DNA of 64,000 nt from Luidia sarsii (taxonomy: Eukaryota; Echinodermata; Asteroidea; Paxillosida; Luidiidae), in contig OX465103.1 of assembly GCA_949987565.1 (NCBI GenBank), positions 5,494,761 to 5,558,760 on the forward strand. The letters run 5' to 3'. Shown here piece after piece: positions 8,913-22,488 of this stretch (its first letter is position 1; every line of letters starts with the position of its first letter). Position numbers and translations under genes: made by a program. The notes below the pieces were generated by a model. It had not been told where the DNA came from and ran no database searches. It was given only the letters and a program-made list of their open reading frames with translations.

Positions 8913-10469
8913 CTATGGGAATGTCCAATGTCGAGACAAATCAGACATTCGCTGTACAAACCTATGGGAATGTCCGATGTCGAGAGAAATCAGACATTCG
9001 CTGTACAAAGCTATGGGAATGTCCAATGTCGAGACAAATCAGACATTCGCTGTACAAACCTATGGGAATGTCCGATGTCGAGAAAAATCAGACATCCCCT
9101 GTACAAACCTATGGGAATGTCCGATGTCGAGAGAAATGACATTCGCTGTACAAAGCTATGGGAATGTCCAATGTCGAGAGAAATGACATTCGCTGTACAA
9201 ACCTATGGGAATGTCCGATGTCGAGAGAAATGACACTCGCTGTACAAACCTATGGGAATGTGCAATGTCGAGAGAAATGACACTCGCTGTACAAACCTAT
9301 GGGAATGTCCAATGTCGAGAAAAATCAGGCATTCGCTGTACAAACCTATGGGAATGTCCAATGTCGAGAGAAATGACATTCGCTGTACAAACCTATGGGA
9401 ATGTCCGATGTCGAGAAAAATAAGACATCCCCTGTACAAACCTATGGGAATGTCCGATGTCGAGAGAAATGACATTCGCTGTACAAACCTATGGGAATGT
9501 GCAATGTCGAGAGAAATGACACTCGCTGTACAAACCTAAGGGAATGTCCAATGTCGAGAAAAATCAGACATCCCCTGTACAAACCTATGGGAATGTCCGA
9601 TGTCGAGAGAAATGACATTCGCTGTACAAACCTATGGGAATGTCCGATGTCGAGAGAAATGACACTCGCTGTACAAACCTATGGGAATGTCCGATGTCGA
9701 GAAAAATCAGACATTCGCTGTACAAACCTATGGGAATGTCCAAGTCGAGAGATCAGACATTCGCTGTACAAACCTATGGGAATGTCCAATGTCGAGACAA
9801 ATCAGACATTCGCTGTACAAACCTGTGGGAATGTCCGATGTCGAGAAAAATCAGACATTCGCTGTACAAACCTATGGGAATGTCCAATGTCGAGACAAAT
9901 CAGACATTCGCTGTACAAACCTATGGGAATGTCCGATGTCGAGAAGAATCAGACATTCGCTGTACAAACCTATGGGAATGTGCAATGTCGAGACAAATCA
10001 GACATTCGCTGTACAAACCTATGGGAATGTCCAATGTCGAGACAAATCAGACATTCGCTGTACAAACCTATGGGAATGTCCAATGTCGAGACAAATCAGA
10101 CATTCGCTGTACAAACCTATGGGAATGTCCAAGTCGAGAGATCAGACATTCGCTGTACAAACCTATGGGAATGTCCAATGTCGAGACAAATCAGACATTC
10201 GCTGTACAAACCTATGGGAATGTCCGATGTCGAGAAAAATCAGACATTCGCTGTACAAACCTATGGGAATGTCCGATGTCGAGAGAAATGACATTCGCTG
10301 TACAAAGCTATGGGAATGTCCGATGTCGAGAAAAATCAGACATCCCCTGTACAAACCTATGGGAATGTCCGATGTCGAGAGAGATGACACTCGCTGTACA
10401 AACCTATGGGAATGTGCAATGTCGAGAAAAATCAGACATTCCCTGTACAAACCTATGGGAATGTTTAAT
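8913..10469 (+). repeat. 49-bp satellite array (about 33 units)
   Basis: Units begin CTATGGGAATGTCC and include GATGTCGAGA and ATTCGCTGTACAAA. The main unit is 49 bp; a 47-bp form lacks two bases before the ACATTCG box, and a 45-bp form carries CAAGTCGAGAGATC. All three plus-strand frames stay open over long stretches because the unit has no stop codon; the implied repeating peptides are considered artefacts of this. Confidence 0.95.
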
Positions 10470-10827
10470 GTCCAGTTTGAAACCAACTTCTCGTTATTGA
10501 TATTCCTTGGAGCGCAGTGTCCAGTGGCCTCCGGAGATTTCTCAAAGCCTACCGACTTGTCCTCTACATCAACAGATGGCGCCAAAGAAAAGCCAATGCT
10601 CTGTCAACACAGTGAACATTGGGTTGCTATGGGAACCATCTCACAGATCCTCGCCAGCTCGGCGGGTATTTGCACTGGCCGTTTTCGTGTCGGCTTTCCC
10701 CCCATGCACGCCGCACATCACCCGTAAGTGCAATCAAGGCGAATGCGCGCCAGTTCATACGTTAGGCACACACAGTTACAACGCCACAGAATCACAAAAG
10801 CTGTATGTACACAGATCGTAATTATAA
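10470..10827. other. Satellite flank, unassigned
   Basis: Non-repetitive sequence after the array. The open frames entering from the satellite end here without known domains. Confidence 0.4.
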
Positions 10828-10880
10828 GGCCGTTCTCGAAATGAAGGCTTAGGCTCGAGCTCAGGCTTCGTCTCCGTCTG
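10828..10880 (+). mobile_element. Fragment of GGCTTAGGCTC MITE family
   Basis: GGCCGTTCTCGAAATGAAGG then CTTAGGCTC, CTCAGGCTTCGTCTCC closely matches the left end of the element at 20742-21038. No clear matching right end is seen, so it is a fragment or decayed copy. Confidence 0.55.
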
Positions 10881-13800
10881 ACAAAACCTGAACATTCAGG
10901 TTGTTGTTTGTGTCCGAATTTGAAGGTTTGTTGGCTCGATAGGTATAATGCAGGGCATTCCCTACGAAACCGGGGCCACGACACTCGAGTAGAAAGGTAT
11001 CCAGTGGGTGCAGGGATTTTGTGCACGTTCGTACTCGCTTTCCCCCGAGCAGGCGGTCATTCCTTGGCGCTGCTTCAGCCCTGATTAATAAAGACATTTC
11101 TTTTTCTGGAGGAAGTCAAACAAAGCTGAAAGCCTACGCTCACTCAAGATGTTTGTTCGTGTAAACAGAATGCGAATCGTCCAGGTACGATAGGGAGCAA
11201 TTAACGCGAGGTGGACGTTCGTCTCCGGGGCAATAGCCCCACGGTTCTGTATCAACCCTCTCTCCCCCAAACCCCCCAACCCTGGTCTTTTCCACATAAA
11301 GCAGCAATGAATTCTCCCTCCGGCATGTTTTTATGCAAAAATACCCCATCCTCGTGTGGACGGACTTCGTTAATATCATTCCCACGGTTTGTCCCCTGTT
11401 GGGTTTGCGTTTGAAAGTGACAACCAGTAATTTACTTCGCTAAGGTGTCTTCTGCTGGGTGTAGGCCTAATGTAAACACATGCCATGGAGTCACAGGGTG
11501 ATATTTGACACTGATAATTGTATTTGTTTTATCTCAGTATATTGTGATTGTGCGGCTCCGTTAAATTCGCCTGCACGCGTCTCGACTATAGCTGCGTTAG
11601 TTATTAATTTGAGACGGTAGATCTTTTGCCCAATTTCCGGACATTTCAAATTTGAAAAAAAGAAAATACTCGCCAAGGTATCGGACATTCCGTGAAATTT
11701 CAAATTCCATAAAAAAAATCTGCCGTTTCCGATAAAAGAGGAAATTTGTTTTGTTTTTCCAACGATCGCTCCGCGGAGCGTATAACGCCCTCTATGTCTT
11801 GAAAAAAAGTTAGCATTCAATATAATAGTTTCCCCGGTTTTTTCTCATGACTTGGTTGACGGATTGAGCCGAAACTTACGCAGGTGTGTTATTGTATGTA
11901 GACGCTGAGTTGTACAAGGTATGGAAGCGATTCTTTGCCCATCGCGAAGGGTGTTCCGGTAACCCTACCTTTTGAAAGTTTGATTTCGAAAGGTGAAGTT
12001 GACCTCAACTCCCACGCGTTCAGAGTCAACGGCCTTTGCCATCCGTCCAATAGTAAGCGGTTATATACCTCCAGGAACTGATTATAAAAACCTCTCATTG
12101 TAGATGCCGCGGTAATGCGTGGGGTGGGGTCCGTCCTTTGGCCGGGCGAGTTGCGAGGCTTCCTCAAGGGTATAGCCTATCCTATTCCATGACGAAAACC
12201 ATGACGATGATTATATCTATAAATATATTTCTTAGAAGGCCTCTCTGTGCACGAATCAACCGAGACAGCCCGGGGTCTAATTTCATAAGATCTACTTGAA
12301 CGTCAACATTTTGCTTAAGTCACGATCCACGGGCTCGTCTGATGGGTGCTTGCTCAAGTGACTAGCCATTTATTTCCTGCTTAAGTTCTGGCTTTTGGTG
12401 TACGAATATTCAGACTCTTCAGGGCGGGGCAGAGTTTGCCTTACGACAACTGTATACAGTGGCCGTAAGCACATACAGTCATGATTCATAGGCTCGCCTT
12501 GCCAACCCAAACTTCCATTTTTCTTTCATGCTCGGTAAAGAGGAGTGGAATACAGGACAGAAGCAGTTGACATCACATAGCAGTGCGGTTTGCCGTCCGG
12601 TTTTGTACACGAGGGAGACTTTTTCCCGCTGAGCAGTTTTTCACGCTCCTTAAGCGGATTTTTGATATCGGATCTTATATATCTTTGATAATTTCATACA
12701 GCCGCTTAATTATGCACCACCATTTTGCTCAAGCAGGGAAAACCTTCCTCGGTACAATCAGTTTGCCAGCCAAATTAGTTCTGCTTGGATTTCACGATAA
12801 GCCATGCCCAACAAGGGCATAACGTATTGGATTTTGGTTGGCAATCTCGTTTGGACCAGGGAAGAAAATTCTTGCTTAACAGATCTTCACGCTTAAGCGT
12901 GTTCTATGAAATTGGGGCCCGGAGCCACAGTTGTGTGTGCACCCCGCCCACTAATAATATGCATCTAATCGCTATCCATCGTTAGTCGACTTCAGCCAGT
13001 GGACGTGTCACGCGTTGACCCCAAATTTCTCGTCCACACAAATCGAATGTCACTTGAGCACAGCGAAAGCGGCCTTGAAAAGGGCTTCGGAAAATTGTCG
13101 TTTTCTATGCCTCAGCGTATCAAATCCTTTCAAATCCAACTTTTCTAGGTAGTTGAAGATCTAATGTGTGCCTCCAATAAGGTTTTTCTTTTCCAAAAGG
13201 ATGATTAATATGTATTTTGAGGGTTGTTATTTTACCGAAAAATCGACTGAAAAAGTGCGACGTAAATTCTTATTTTTCTCTACGAAAACAAAAGTCTCCT
13301 CTTAGCTGAGGTAATCATGGGAAAGAGTGTACCTTGATCTAGCAAAACCCCGTCCTCATTATGTTGCAACGCGCAGGTTTCCACGCTTCGCTCGTTCAGC
13401 TTGCGATTAGTCGTAAGTCGCGACTGAATACTACTAGTCGGTAGGCAAACGGTTGGTGCGTGACAGGCCAATGACTCCCAGGTATGTCAGCTCACACATG
13501 GGCCCTCTTGGATCCAACTCGATTGAAAATAATTTTATAACCTAGGCCATACGGACTTTTTTTTTTTTACTGTCAACTCGTTCCAAGAAGTGGACTTGTT
13601 CGGTTTTGTCACTTTTGTTCAATTTTCATGTTGGTATTGTGCGCTTTCCGCCTGCCCTGGGCCAATAACACAATGGAAATGAATGAATTGGAATGAAATG
13701 TAAAGTATGGAATTGATTGTAAAGGGTAATAAATTCATTGGTGAATCGAATTCATGTTGTCGTTGGCTAGACGGTTTCCCATTGTCCAACCATTTCCAGT

Positions 13801-14960
13801 TTGAGCGAAGTTCGTTTGAAAGTAATTCAACGAGGTCGCTTTACAAAATCATGCCTTCCATACAATGTTGCTACTTTACTTCGTGATAAAGGACGCCTGA
13901 AAAAAATCTTAACTTGGCTCCTTTCAACAGTAGACTGATTTATTTTTGGTGGTTAAAATGTCTCTATGAACACAACATCATCCCTTCTTCTTTTCTCCCT
14001 CAGCCAAACAACAGGAAAAAAACAAACGTCTTGCTCTTCAAACACTATACAACCGAACTAACTGAGCCCTATTCTCATTGTTTAGCTTCTTCCCCCAGAT
14101 TTGATTGAACTCTCTTCCAAGTGATATTCGCGATCCTTGTCTTAAACCTGCTTCTCAATCTGTCCTCAGTGCCCCCCGCGATCGCCTTTTCTACCAAGAC
14201 CACAATCTCAAATTCCATTCAGAAGACACCTGCGCCTTATTGCAACTTCTCTCAGAATTGATTTTCATTATAATCATATAATTCTCCTTATTTCTCATAC
14301 TTGATATTGTCGTTATTATGATTAAATCTCTGTCTTTTTAAATATGTGTTATTCATTTTGTTATAATTGGCAAATAACTAAATGCACCTTTACTAATTTG
14401 ATATAGCTCTATGTTTCCATATACTATTTTGTCATCCAATTAGTTTGGAGAGCCCCCTGACAGAAATTAGTTTCTATTGGGCAATCCTACGGGAAATAGT
14501 TGGATTTTGTTTCTGTTTTGTTGATTTTTGTTAAATACTGATTTATTTTTGTTATCTGTTTTATTTCTGTTTGAATGTGCTGTGATGTGTACTGTGTATA
14601 CATGATTCCGGGAAAATTAAATATATAAATAAATAGATAAATAAATAAATAAATGAATAGACTCACGCGATTGTGGTAGTGATGACAAGGACGGATACAC
14701 AACCGAGTTTGTAGAAGAGAAGTGGCACCGCATGCAGGTGCACCAGACGATGTGCGCATCAATCATTGATGTAACTCCCTTCGTTCAACCTCCGTTTCAA
14801 TCCAACAGCCCCTCCCCAAAACCATTTTTTCAGATCGAATTACCTGACACGCACGAGGGAAAGATGGATGAGGTCAGAGTGAGAGACCTTTCAATATGGC
14901 ACGTGGAATGCATTTCGCAGGATAACTAATATTGTCGATTGGAAAGAAAAATACATCAAC
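10881..14960. other. Long unassigned intergenic region
   Basis: No gene is recognised over about 4 kb. Noted within it: a segment at 11823-11985 resembling the TTGACGGATTGAGC part of the AAGCCCC element family; T-rich patches (13558-13570); and short ATAA/AAAT runs at 14620-14655. Open frames are under 110 codons with no domains. Confidence 0.4.
11823..11985 (+). repeat. Diverged relative of the AAGCCCC element
   Basis: Shares GGTTGACGGATTGAGC, GCAGGTGTG and a following GATTCTTTG segment, in order, with 16960-17045. It lacks the AAGCCCC ends, so it is an old fragment. Confidence 0.5.
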
Positions 14961-15037
14961 GGACTAAGAAAATGATAACTCAATGGAGCGCTGAATGTGC
15001 AACCTCGTGCCTTCTTCCCCAGACGATTTAATTTGTA

Positions 15038-16112
<1,075 letters not shown>

Positions 16113-16172
16113 TTCGAGACGGAGACCGAGACCTAAAGGTTCGAGACCGAGACCGGTCTCGAGACCGACAGC
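16113..16172. repeat. CGAGACC-rich array edge with palindrome
   Basis: GAGACGGAGACCGAGACC motifs follow the hexamer array. CGAGACCGGTCTCG at 16148-16161 is a perfect 14-bp palindrome. Confidence 0.8.
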
Positions 16173-16694
16173 ACTGCCCATATTCCCGAGGGTCAGGGTG
16201 CCGCTGTCGACGGCGTGGAGAGAAAGAAGGAGAGAGAGGGAGGGAGAGAGCAATTGATTAATCTGTCCATCCTTGCCTGGCAACGACGTAAGAGGGTGGA
16301 TGGTTTATAACGTGCGGGTGGGGAAAGTCACAGAGAAAGTCAATTCCAGAGAGTACGCGATGGCCACGAGGCCAATAACATTATGCCGTCTAGGGGCTCC
16401 CTCGTCACCGGGCCTACGGCCGTTAAGGGAAAAGCAGGCGGATTAGCAAAAATAGCAACAATAGCGCTGATAATTAGGAAGGGGGTAGGGAAGGGAGAGG
16501 AGACGAGGAGGCTTTCTGCCCCTGCAAGGGATCCCCCTCTCTCTCTAAGGACTTCCTATATTGTCCATTTTGACGTCGATTTGACGTTGTATGGTACTTT
16601 ACAAGCAAGCACTCTATCTGGCGTTGCAGTGTCAGTGGTTTTGGGGATATCATTATATTACGACCTAAGCGGCTACCAACTGATCTTATCTCAC
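16173..16694. other. Unassigned sequence
   Basis: Contains a short GA run (16219-16251) and a 163-codon frame starting near 16383 that runs into the following transposable element. No domain is recognised. Confidence 0.4.
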
Positions 16695-17069
16695 AAGCCC
16701 CTACACAACATTGGTAAGATCGAAAAACAGAAATGTGCACAGATTTTCATGAAACTTATACAGTTTGAAGATGGTTATAGTAGAAACTTCTCACTTAAAT
16801 ATCTCTGCCTAAAACGTTGTATTTTGGGAGAAATGAGTATTAAAAGAAATAGTTTACGTCTCACCGAGATCTAAACTTTTTTTCGGAACATTACGGCGTT
16901 GAATGCTGCATTTTCGCGAAACAAAACTGAAGCGGTTTTCACGATTTTCTCGAGGCTCGGTTGACGGATTGAGCTGAAATTTTCACAGGTGTGCTATTTC
17001 ATGCATGTGTTGGATCAGACAACGTATGGATGCTATTCTTTGACCTCGACCAATTTTGTGTAGGGGCTT
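16695..17069 (+). mobile_element. AAGCCCC inverted-repeat element, copy 1
   Basis: The ends AAGCCCCTACACAACATTGG and CCAATTTTGTGTAGGGGCTT are inverted repeats with one mismatch over about 20 bp. The body aligns with 46655-47009 along its length. TTAA is present at the right junction only. It is a non-autonomous DNA transposon with no transposase. Confidence 0.8.
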
Positions 17070-17229
17070 TAAGTCATTATTATTGAGCGTTCTTGAGTAT
17101 CACGTCACATTCTATCCTTTCCTGATATTCTCTTTTCTGTGCGCCTTGAGGCCTTGTTGTGTACATTGATTTTGGCTCAGTACAAAATACATTATGATTA
17201 TGTTTTTATTTGTATTTCATTTTAACTGG

Positions 17230-17331
17230 ATCTCAAAAGTTAGAGGGCCTGACGTTTCGATCCAGCAGCACCTTTCTCAAAGGCAAAGGTCCTGCTAGGA
17301 TCGAAACGTCAGGCCCTCTAACTTTTGAGAT
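17230..17331. repeat. GAAACGTC hairpin element, near-perfect palindrome
   Basis: The outer 34 bp of each arm (ATCTCAAAAGTTAGAGG through GTTTCGATCC) are perfectly complementary. The inner arms (AGCAG-ACCTTT / AAAGGT-CTGCT) pair with one bulge and one mismatch. It is followed at 17355 by TTTTAGTCAGTGAGTAG and TTTGCAACA, a tail shared with four other copies. Confidence 0.9.
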
Positions 17332-17399
17332 TGATGTATTGCAGGTCATTATTTTTAGTCAGTGAGTAGTTTGCAACAGTTTTTGTATTCACTTCATTT

Positions 17400-18120
17400 T
17401 GTAAATCGATTGGAATGTGGTTTTAGACGCAACCCTGCATAAAGTGTGATCAACTGAAAATGAAACTCAGCCATACCACGTGGACCCATTGTTGGTCCGT
17501 TTCTCAAAACCTTGTATGGAGAGACGGGGCTGTTTCGTGTTGCACGTGTTGCACGACGCAACGCGTGCACAATCCATCCAGCCGTCTATACGGAACAAAA
17601 GGGCAATTTCCCGCAGACTTTATTGCGTGTCAAATTAAATATCTCGAACTCCAACCCTCAAATGTACGGAGACCGTGAAGGGGCATCTAAAACAAAATAG
17701 AAATTCACTCCGTTATCTCGTGCGCACGAACAGATTTCGATAATAACGAAAATAATAACGAAATAACCTTTGTTTGAGTTAATTTCCATTTAACGAATGT
17801 CCCTTTAGCTAGGGGCTCCGTATAGATGCATGGTACGGAGTAGTTTGGGGGGAAAACTAATTAAAAAAATCGAACAGTGACATTAGGAAGTCATTACGCT
17901 TTAGAGAGATTTCGCAAGCGAACTGCATGATACGGTTAGTGAAACGAATACGTCATCAATTACGACATCGTGCGTTACTTAGGCCGTGGATCAGGCGCCA
18001 AATTGGAAGGTTTTCTTGCTAGATAATTATGTACAAAGCATTCACCAAGAAACTGGGGCCAAACGCTCGTTAATAGATGCAGGAAAATGGGGAAAACCCG
18101 TATCCAGCAGCATCAACAGC
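17400..18120. other. Unassigned sequence
   Basis: No gene seen. A stretch at 17946-17985 (ATACGTCATCAATTACGAC) recurs at 20272-20310 with few changes, so it is a small dispersed repeat. Confidence 0.45.
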
Positions 18121-18325
18121 TGACCTCTCTCTCTCCCTCTCCCTTCTTCCTCCCCTTCTCTCCCCTCTGTTTCTCCCTACTCCTCTTCTCTCTCCCCCTC
18201 TCTCCCCTCTCTTTCCCTCCACCTCCCTCTATTACTCTCACTCTCTCCTCTGTGCCCACATCTCTCTCACTCCATCCGTCTCTTCACCCTCTCTCCACCC
18301 CCCCCTCTCTTTCCGCCTCTGTGTT
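18121..18325. repeat. CT-rich pyrimidine tract
   Basis: Plus-strand CTCTCTCC and CCTCTC runs. Open frames are Ser/Leu/Pro low complexity. Confidence 0.9.
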
Positions 18326-19265
18326 TGATGCACATTTATTACTAAAATATTTATTACTAAATAGATAGGGTAACAATTGCGAAGGTCTAAGAATCGCTTT
18401 CATACTTTGTCAGAATCAGCTTATACATAAAATAACACAACTGCGTAAGTTTCCACTCAATCCGTCAACCATGTCAAGAGACAAACAGTGGAAATGAAAT
18501 TAAACGCTAACTTCGTTCAGACACGGAGGGCGGTATTTGTCAATCTCTCTGTTCAAACAATATTGCTCCATCATGGATTCACACATTTTCCTCTTGTCTC
18601 GAAAACGGCAGATTGTCGAGCTCGAGAGTTTCACTGATTTTCTGATGCCATTTCTTTCTTCCTAATGAGTACTTTCGTAACTTGGTGTAGTCTATCGTGG
18701 CGGGTCTATATTATGTGCATTGTATCCGGAAAGAGAATTAATTCGATGAAAGGACGGCCGGGCAAACCAACGGGACTAGTTGAAGATTTGAAAATAGCGA
18801 TTGACTATTTGGTGTCGTATGCGGGCGTCCTGTCTGCTTCCATCCACATGGGTGCAGAAAACTAAATAGAGCTCCCATTGAACACTGTACAAAAACACTC
18901 ACTTTCAAAGCCAATTATCCCATGCCCAAAAGTCTCTCAGTTCTTGTAGCTATACTCAAAATTGTAGTTTGGACCTTCATCTCTCAGATTCTTTTCAATT
19001 TTAGTGCTCTTAGCCGATTAGATTTTTTGCTAATTACCCCCAGAAAAAAACACCCCCAAAATGTGTAGCCATCCAAGCCGAATTTCTGCAAGGATTTTGG
19101 GATGGACCCCTCCACTTCCACAGCCAAATAGGGCCACATTTAAAGCCAGATATGGTCCAAATTACATACCAAATTGAAGAGTGAACCCCCAGGTTGTCTC
19201 AAGCTTCACTTGTTCTACGATGTATCAGTTAATTAGCCTCCAAAGACCCCTTATTAAAAAAAAGT
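18326..19265. other. Unassigned AT-rich sequence
   Basis: No gene is recognised. Around 18440-18500, ACTCAATCCGTCAACCATG on the plus strand is the reverse complement of the GGTTGACGGATTGAG box of the AAGCCCC family, so an old fragment may lie here. Confidence 0.4.
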
Positions 19266-19446
19266 TGTGGGTACACACTTTATGATAATCAGCTCGGCGG
19301 AGCCATCTTGGATGAATTTTGTGTGCTGCACCCACAGGGAGATGGTTGGATAAGCACAGCCCCCTCCGCCACTACATCATACAGAAAATCGGGCCACGAT
19401 GGCTCTATCTGCCGAACTGATTATCAACAAGTCGGTACCCGCGGGT
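19266..19446. mobile_element. Inverted-repeat element (TGATAATCAG ends)
   Basis: TGATAATCAGCTCGGCGGAG and GCCATCTTGG near the left pair with CCACGATGGC and GCCGAACTGATTATCA near the right, and the flanking GTGGGTAC / GTACCCGC extend the stem imperfectly. It is a short foldback element without coding capacity. Confidence 0.65.
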
Positions 19447-19810
19447 GTTTTTTTTCCTTCAAATTAGGAGTCTCGGAAATCTAATAAAACTATACATGTA
19501 TATGGTAGGAGGAATTGTGCCCAATAAAACCCGGTACTCAACGTTTCTGGTTTTCAAACAAGCCACTCGGCTAAAAGTAGAACAGTCTAAGAGATCAAGG
19601 TTCAAGTGGCACTTTCCCCTACCCTCATTGGAACAGATTTAATTGATCTGAATCAAATGAACGTGAACTAACGTATTGTTGCACTATGGCCTATGCAGGA
19701 TTAATGTCCTTCGTCTAAGGGGACGTTGAATAGCGCCCTCGGATGTTTGAAATTGGCACACGCAAGAGGGCGCTGTGACAGTAGCTTGTGAGGACGGTAT
19801 ACGGACATTA
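19447..19810. other. Unassigned sequence
   Basis: AT-rich with a T run at 19447-19455. Nothing recognised. Confidence 0.45.
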
Positions 19811-20055
19811 GGGCCCTTTTCCAAAACCCGGCTTAGGCTCAGGCTCAGGCTTTGTCTCCAGGTCTTTCATTCATTTTAAAGTACAAGGCATGAAAACAGG
19901 AAGCCTTTGGCATCATAGTCCTATTTGAATGGTATATACGGGAAAATAATCCAAAGCTTGAACCTCAACAAAGCACTCCAACTTGTGTTTTCATCTTTTG
20001 GATAACAGAGACGAAGCCGGAGCCGAAGCCTAAGCCGGGTTTTGGAAAAGGCTCC
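19811..20055. mobile_element. GGCTTAGGCTC MITE family, copy M1
   Basis: The left end, CCTTTTCCAAAACCCGGCTT then AGGCTCAGGCTC, is complementary to the right end, GAGCCGAAGCCTAAGCCGG then GTTTTGGAAAAGG. The core is AT-richer and has no ORF. Related copies lie at 21576-21838, 20742-21038 and around 57310-57680. Confidence 0.8.
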
Positions 20056-20741
20056 TTGTCTGCTGTATTACGCAAATTAACCGATGGAAGGATGGAATCA
20101 TACTTGTTGACCTTTCCCAATCATAAAGGAATAAACCCAATGTCCTAATAAGACTTAAACTATACGAACGATTGAGCTCCTACCGAAGTAGCCTGAACCA
20201 GCGCCATGGAAACAAGTCGTGACAGGAAGTGACGTCAGCTTACTACTCATCAGATCGCTTGATTCAACGGATACGTCATCAATTATGACGTCATACGCTA
20301 CTTGCTATAAATTATGGTAAATGTACATAAGACTATGTACATGTACGAATATCTTCCTCGCTACAAGTAAGGAAAAAACGCGTAGGAAAACTCGAATTTG
20401 TAGTAAATCGTGTTTACTTTTTGGGGTTCATATGGATAGTGTTGTCCTGAAACGAATAATTTCGAATTCTGAATTATCTAGGCCTAGGCCTATGGGCCAT
20501 TTTTGTTAGTTTCAATTCTAACAGATTACCGGGTAATGTGTATCAAAACGTGGGTGCATGGTGTCGGAAACAGATTTAATTTTATATTACCTAGCTTTGG
20601 AAATGCGAACATGATCATTACGCCCGTTTTGCGAAACGGCGGAATGGTCACTTACTGGTACGGATGCGTACGTATGCGTACGCGCATCCGTCCGTGTGCG
20701 AAACCTCTCTATTGGCTACCGTTTTACATCCCGCGAAAGTC
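20056..20741. other. Unassigned sequence
   Basis: Contains the small dispersed motif noted at 17946, here with a TGACGTCA palindrome at about 20293-20300. No gene recognised. Confidence 0.45.
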
Positions 20742-21038
20742 TATGGCCGTTGTCGAAATGAAGGCTTTGGCTCGGGCTCAGGCTTCGGCCATATTTACCT
20801 TACTCGATACTACCATCACAGCCATCTAAACAATCCTTTGGCCCCAGTTTCCCGGTGAATACTCTGTACCGTATCAAGCCAACAAGCCTTCGAATTCGGA
20901 AACAAACCACAACCTGGATTTTCAGTTCTTCTAGAATGCCCCAGCACACTAAGAAACAACACTGAAAACACAGTTATGCGGCGGCGTTGGGTTTATTACA
21001 GGCTACTGCATGCCGTCGCCTCCATTTCGAAAAGGGCC
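20742..21038. mobile_element. GGCTTAGGCTC MITE family, copy M4
   Basis: The left end GGCCGTTGTCGAAATGAAGG is an imperfect inverted repeat of the right end, CCATTTCGAAAAGGGCC. TAT occurs directly outside both ends, a possible 3-bp target duplication. It ends 5 bp before the next transposon. Confidence 0.6.
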
Positions 21039-21043
21039 TATAT

Positions 21044-21472
21044 GTGACCCGGCACAGCATAATGAGGATAACCCCCACTTTTGAGATTTTGAGATTTTCT
21101 AATGATGTGAAAGAGTATACCATTAGCTTTCAAATGGTATAAAAATTATTTCCGTGTGAACTTTGTTGTAAATAGTACGAGGGGACTTCGTTCGTTCATT
21201 TGGTACCAGACACAATTAAGCAGTACCATTCTAACTCCTCGAAAGCGGCCATTCAAAAAGGCTGGAACTTTACATTTTCATGAAAACTGTACACAAATAC
21301 TCCCCCGAAATCCTCGTTTAGAAACGGATTTCGGAAAAATCCTTTGGACTTAATATCCTCCAATACATTCACTTTTTTTTTTTTATCGAATTGAGAAGAT
21401 ACTTTGACTTCAGGAGATGTTTACTCGAAAAGTGTTTTGGTGGGATATCCTCATGTCGCTGTGCCGGGTCAC
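21044..21472 (+). mobile_element. GTGACCCGG element, copy 1 (429 bp, 4-bp TSD)
   Basis: The ends GTGACCCGGCACAGCATAATG and CGCTGTGCCGGGTCAC are inverted repeats of about 28 bp, flanked by the exact 4-bp duplication ATAT (21040-21043 and 21473-21476). The body aligns with 23726-24169. No transposase ORF. A 4-bp duplication would fit Chapaev-like transposons, but the superfamily is not proven. Confidence 0.85.
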
Positions 21473-21575
21473 ATATACGCACCCCGCTGATGGGAGACGG
21501 CGCGTCCAAATCGGCTGAAAAGATAGAATGCAAGAGGGCGCTATTTCCAGCGCGCCACAAAGAGTCGCTCCGTAG

Positions 21576-21749
21576 CCCTTTATCCAAAACCCGGCTTGGG
21601 ATTGGGCTCCGGCTTCGTCTCTGTTATCCAAAGGCTGAAAACACAGGTTGGAGATCTTTTAGTTCTTTTTCAAAATGCAGTGTAACATTCAACAACAAAG
21701 CCCAAATAAAGGCCTCCCGTTTTCATGCCTTGTACTTGAAAATAGACGA

Positions 21750-21793
<44 letters not shown>

Positions 21794-21838
21794 CAAAACC
21801 GGAGCCTGAGCCTAAGCCGGGATTTGGCAAAAAAATCC
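21576..21838. mobile_element. GGCTTAGGCTC MITE family, copy M2 with (GAAA)n
   Basis: Left end ATCCAAAACCCGGCTTGGG and right end CCTAAGCCGGGATTTGGC pair imperfectly. TAG lies outside both ends (21573-21575 and 21839-21841). A perfect (GAAA)n run at 21747-21793 lies near the right arm. Confidence 0.75.
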
Positions 21839-21841
21839 TAG

Positions 21842-22488
21842 TACAAAAATAACACGCATTGAAGCCTCATTATATTGTATTTCGCTGACCGAGGCTCCTT
21901 CCCTCGTCTTATTATAGTCCACTGTTTCTCACTATGGCACTGAATGCTGAATTTCTCTTTACGATTGAGGAGCTTTGATTACTGCACGAGAATGATCAGA
22001 AACAGAGCCGACTAGTTCCGTATCGGGGCTGCTGTCTGTGACCACAAGTTAGACGAAATCGCCAGAAGGCATTGCAGGGGTTACATACACGAGGCCACTT
22101 CCCATCAATTCTCAGCAATCAAAAAGCGAACAATCGTTTGCACTTTGAGGTGCTTAGTGACTGAGGGTCTTTATTGAAATCCGTACAACCTACATGTGTT
22201 TTTTCTAGAAATAACGACCAAGTGGATCGAATAATACATTTTCGAGGTAGATGACAGTGCACTGGTAACACACACTATTACCCGTGTAATAAATCATTGA
22301 GTACAGTATGTGTACAAACCAGTCAAACCTGGCACAATCAGACGATTCTCTGGGGCTTTTGGCACGCTACACAATATTGTGTTGTGGTAGTCTGGAAAGG
22401 TTTGTTCTGTTAAAACCTGGACCTATAATAGGTCTATACTGGTACCCGGCGTAGGGCAAACCCAGCGGCGCTCCGAATTCGGAGGTCC
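21842..22488. other. Unassigned sequence
   Basis: No gene or clear repeat recognised over about 650 bp. Confidence 0.45.

Noticed and set aside
8842..10727. Long repeat protein encoded by the 49-bp satellite
   Set aside because: All three frames are open, unit lengths vary out of frame (49, 47, 45) and there is no domain or signal; better explained as satellite DNA.
17311..17320. Helitron 3' end (hairpin then CTRR)
   Set aside because: The hairpin is followed by CTAA in some copies, but related sequence continues past it (the shared tail), so this is not a terminus.
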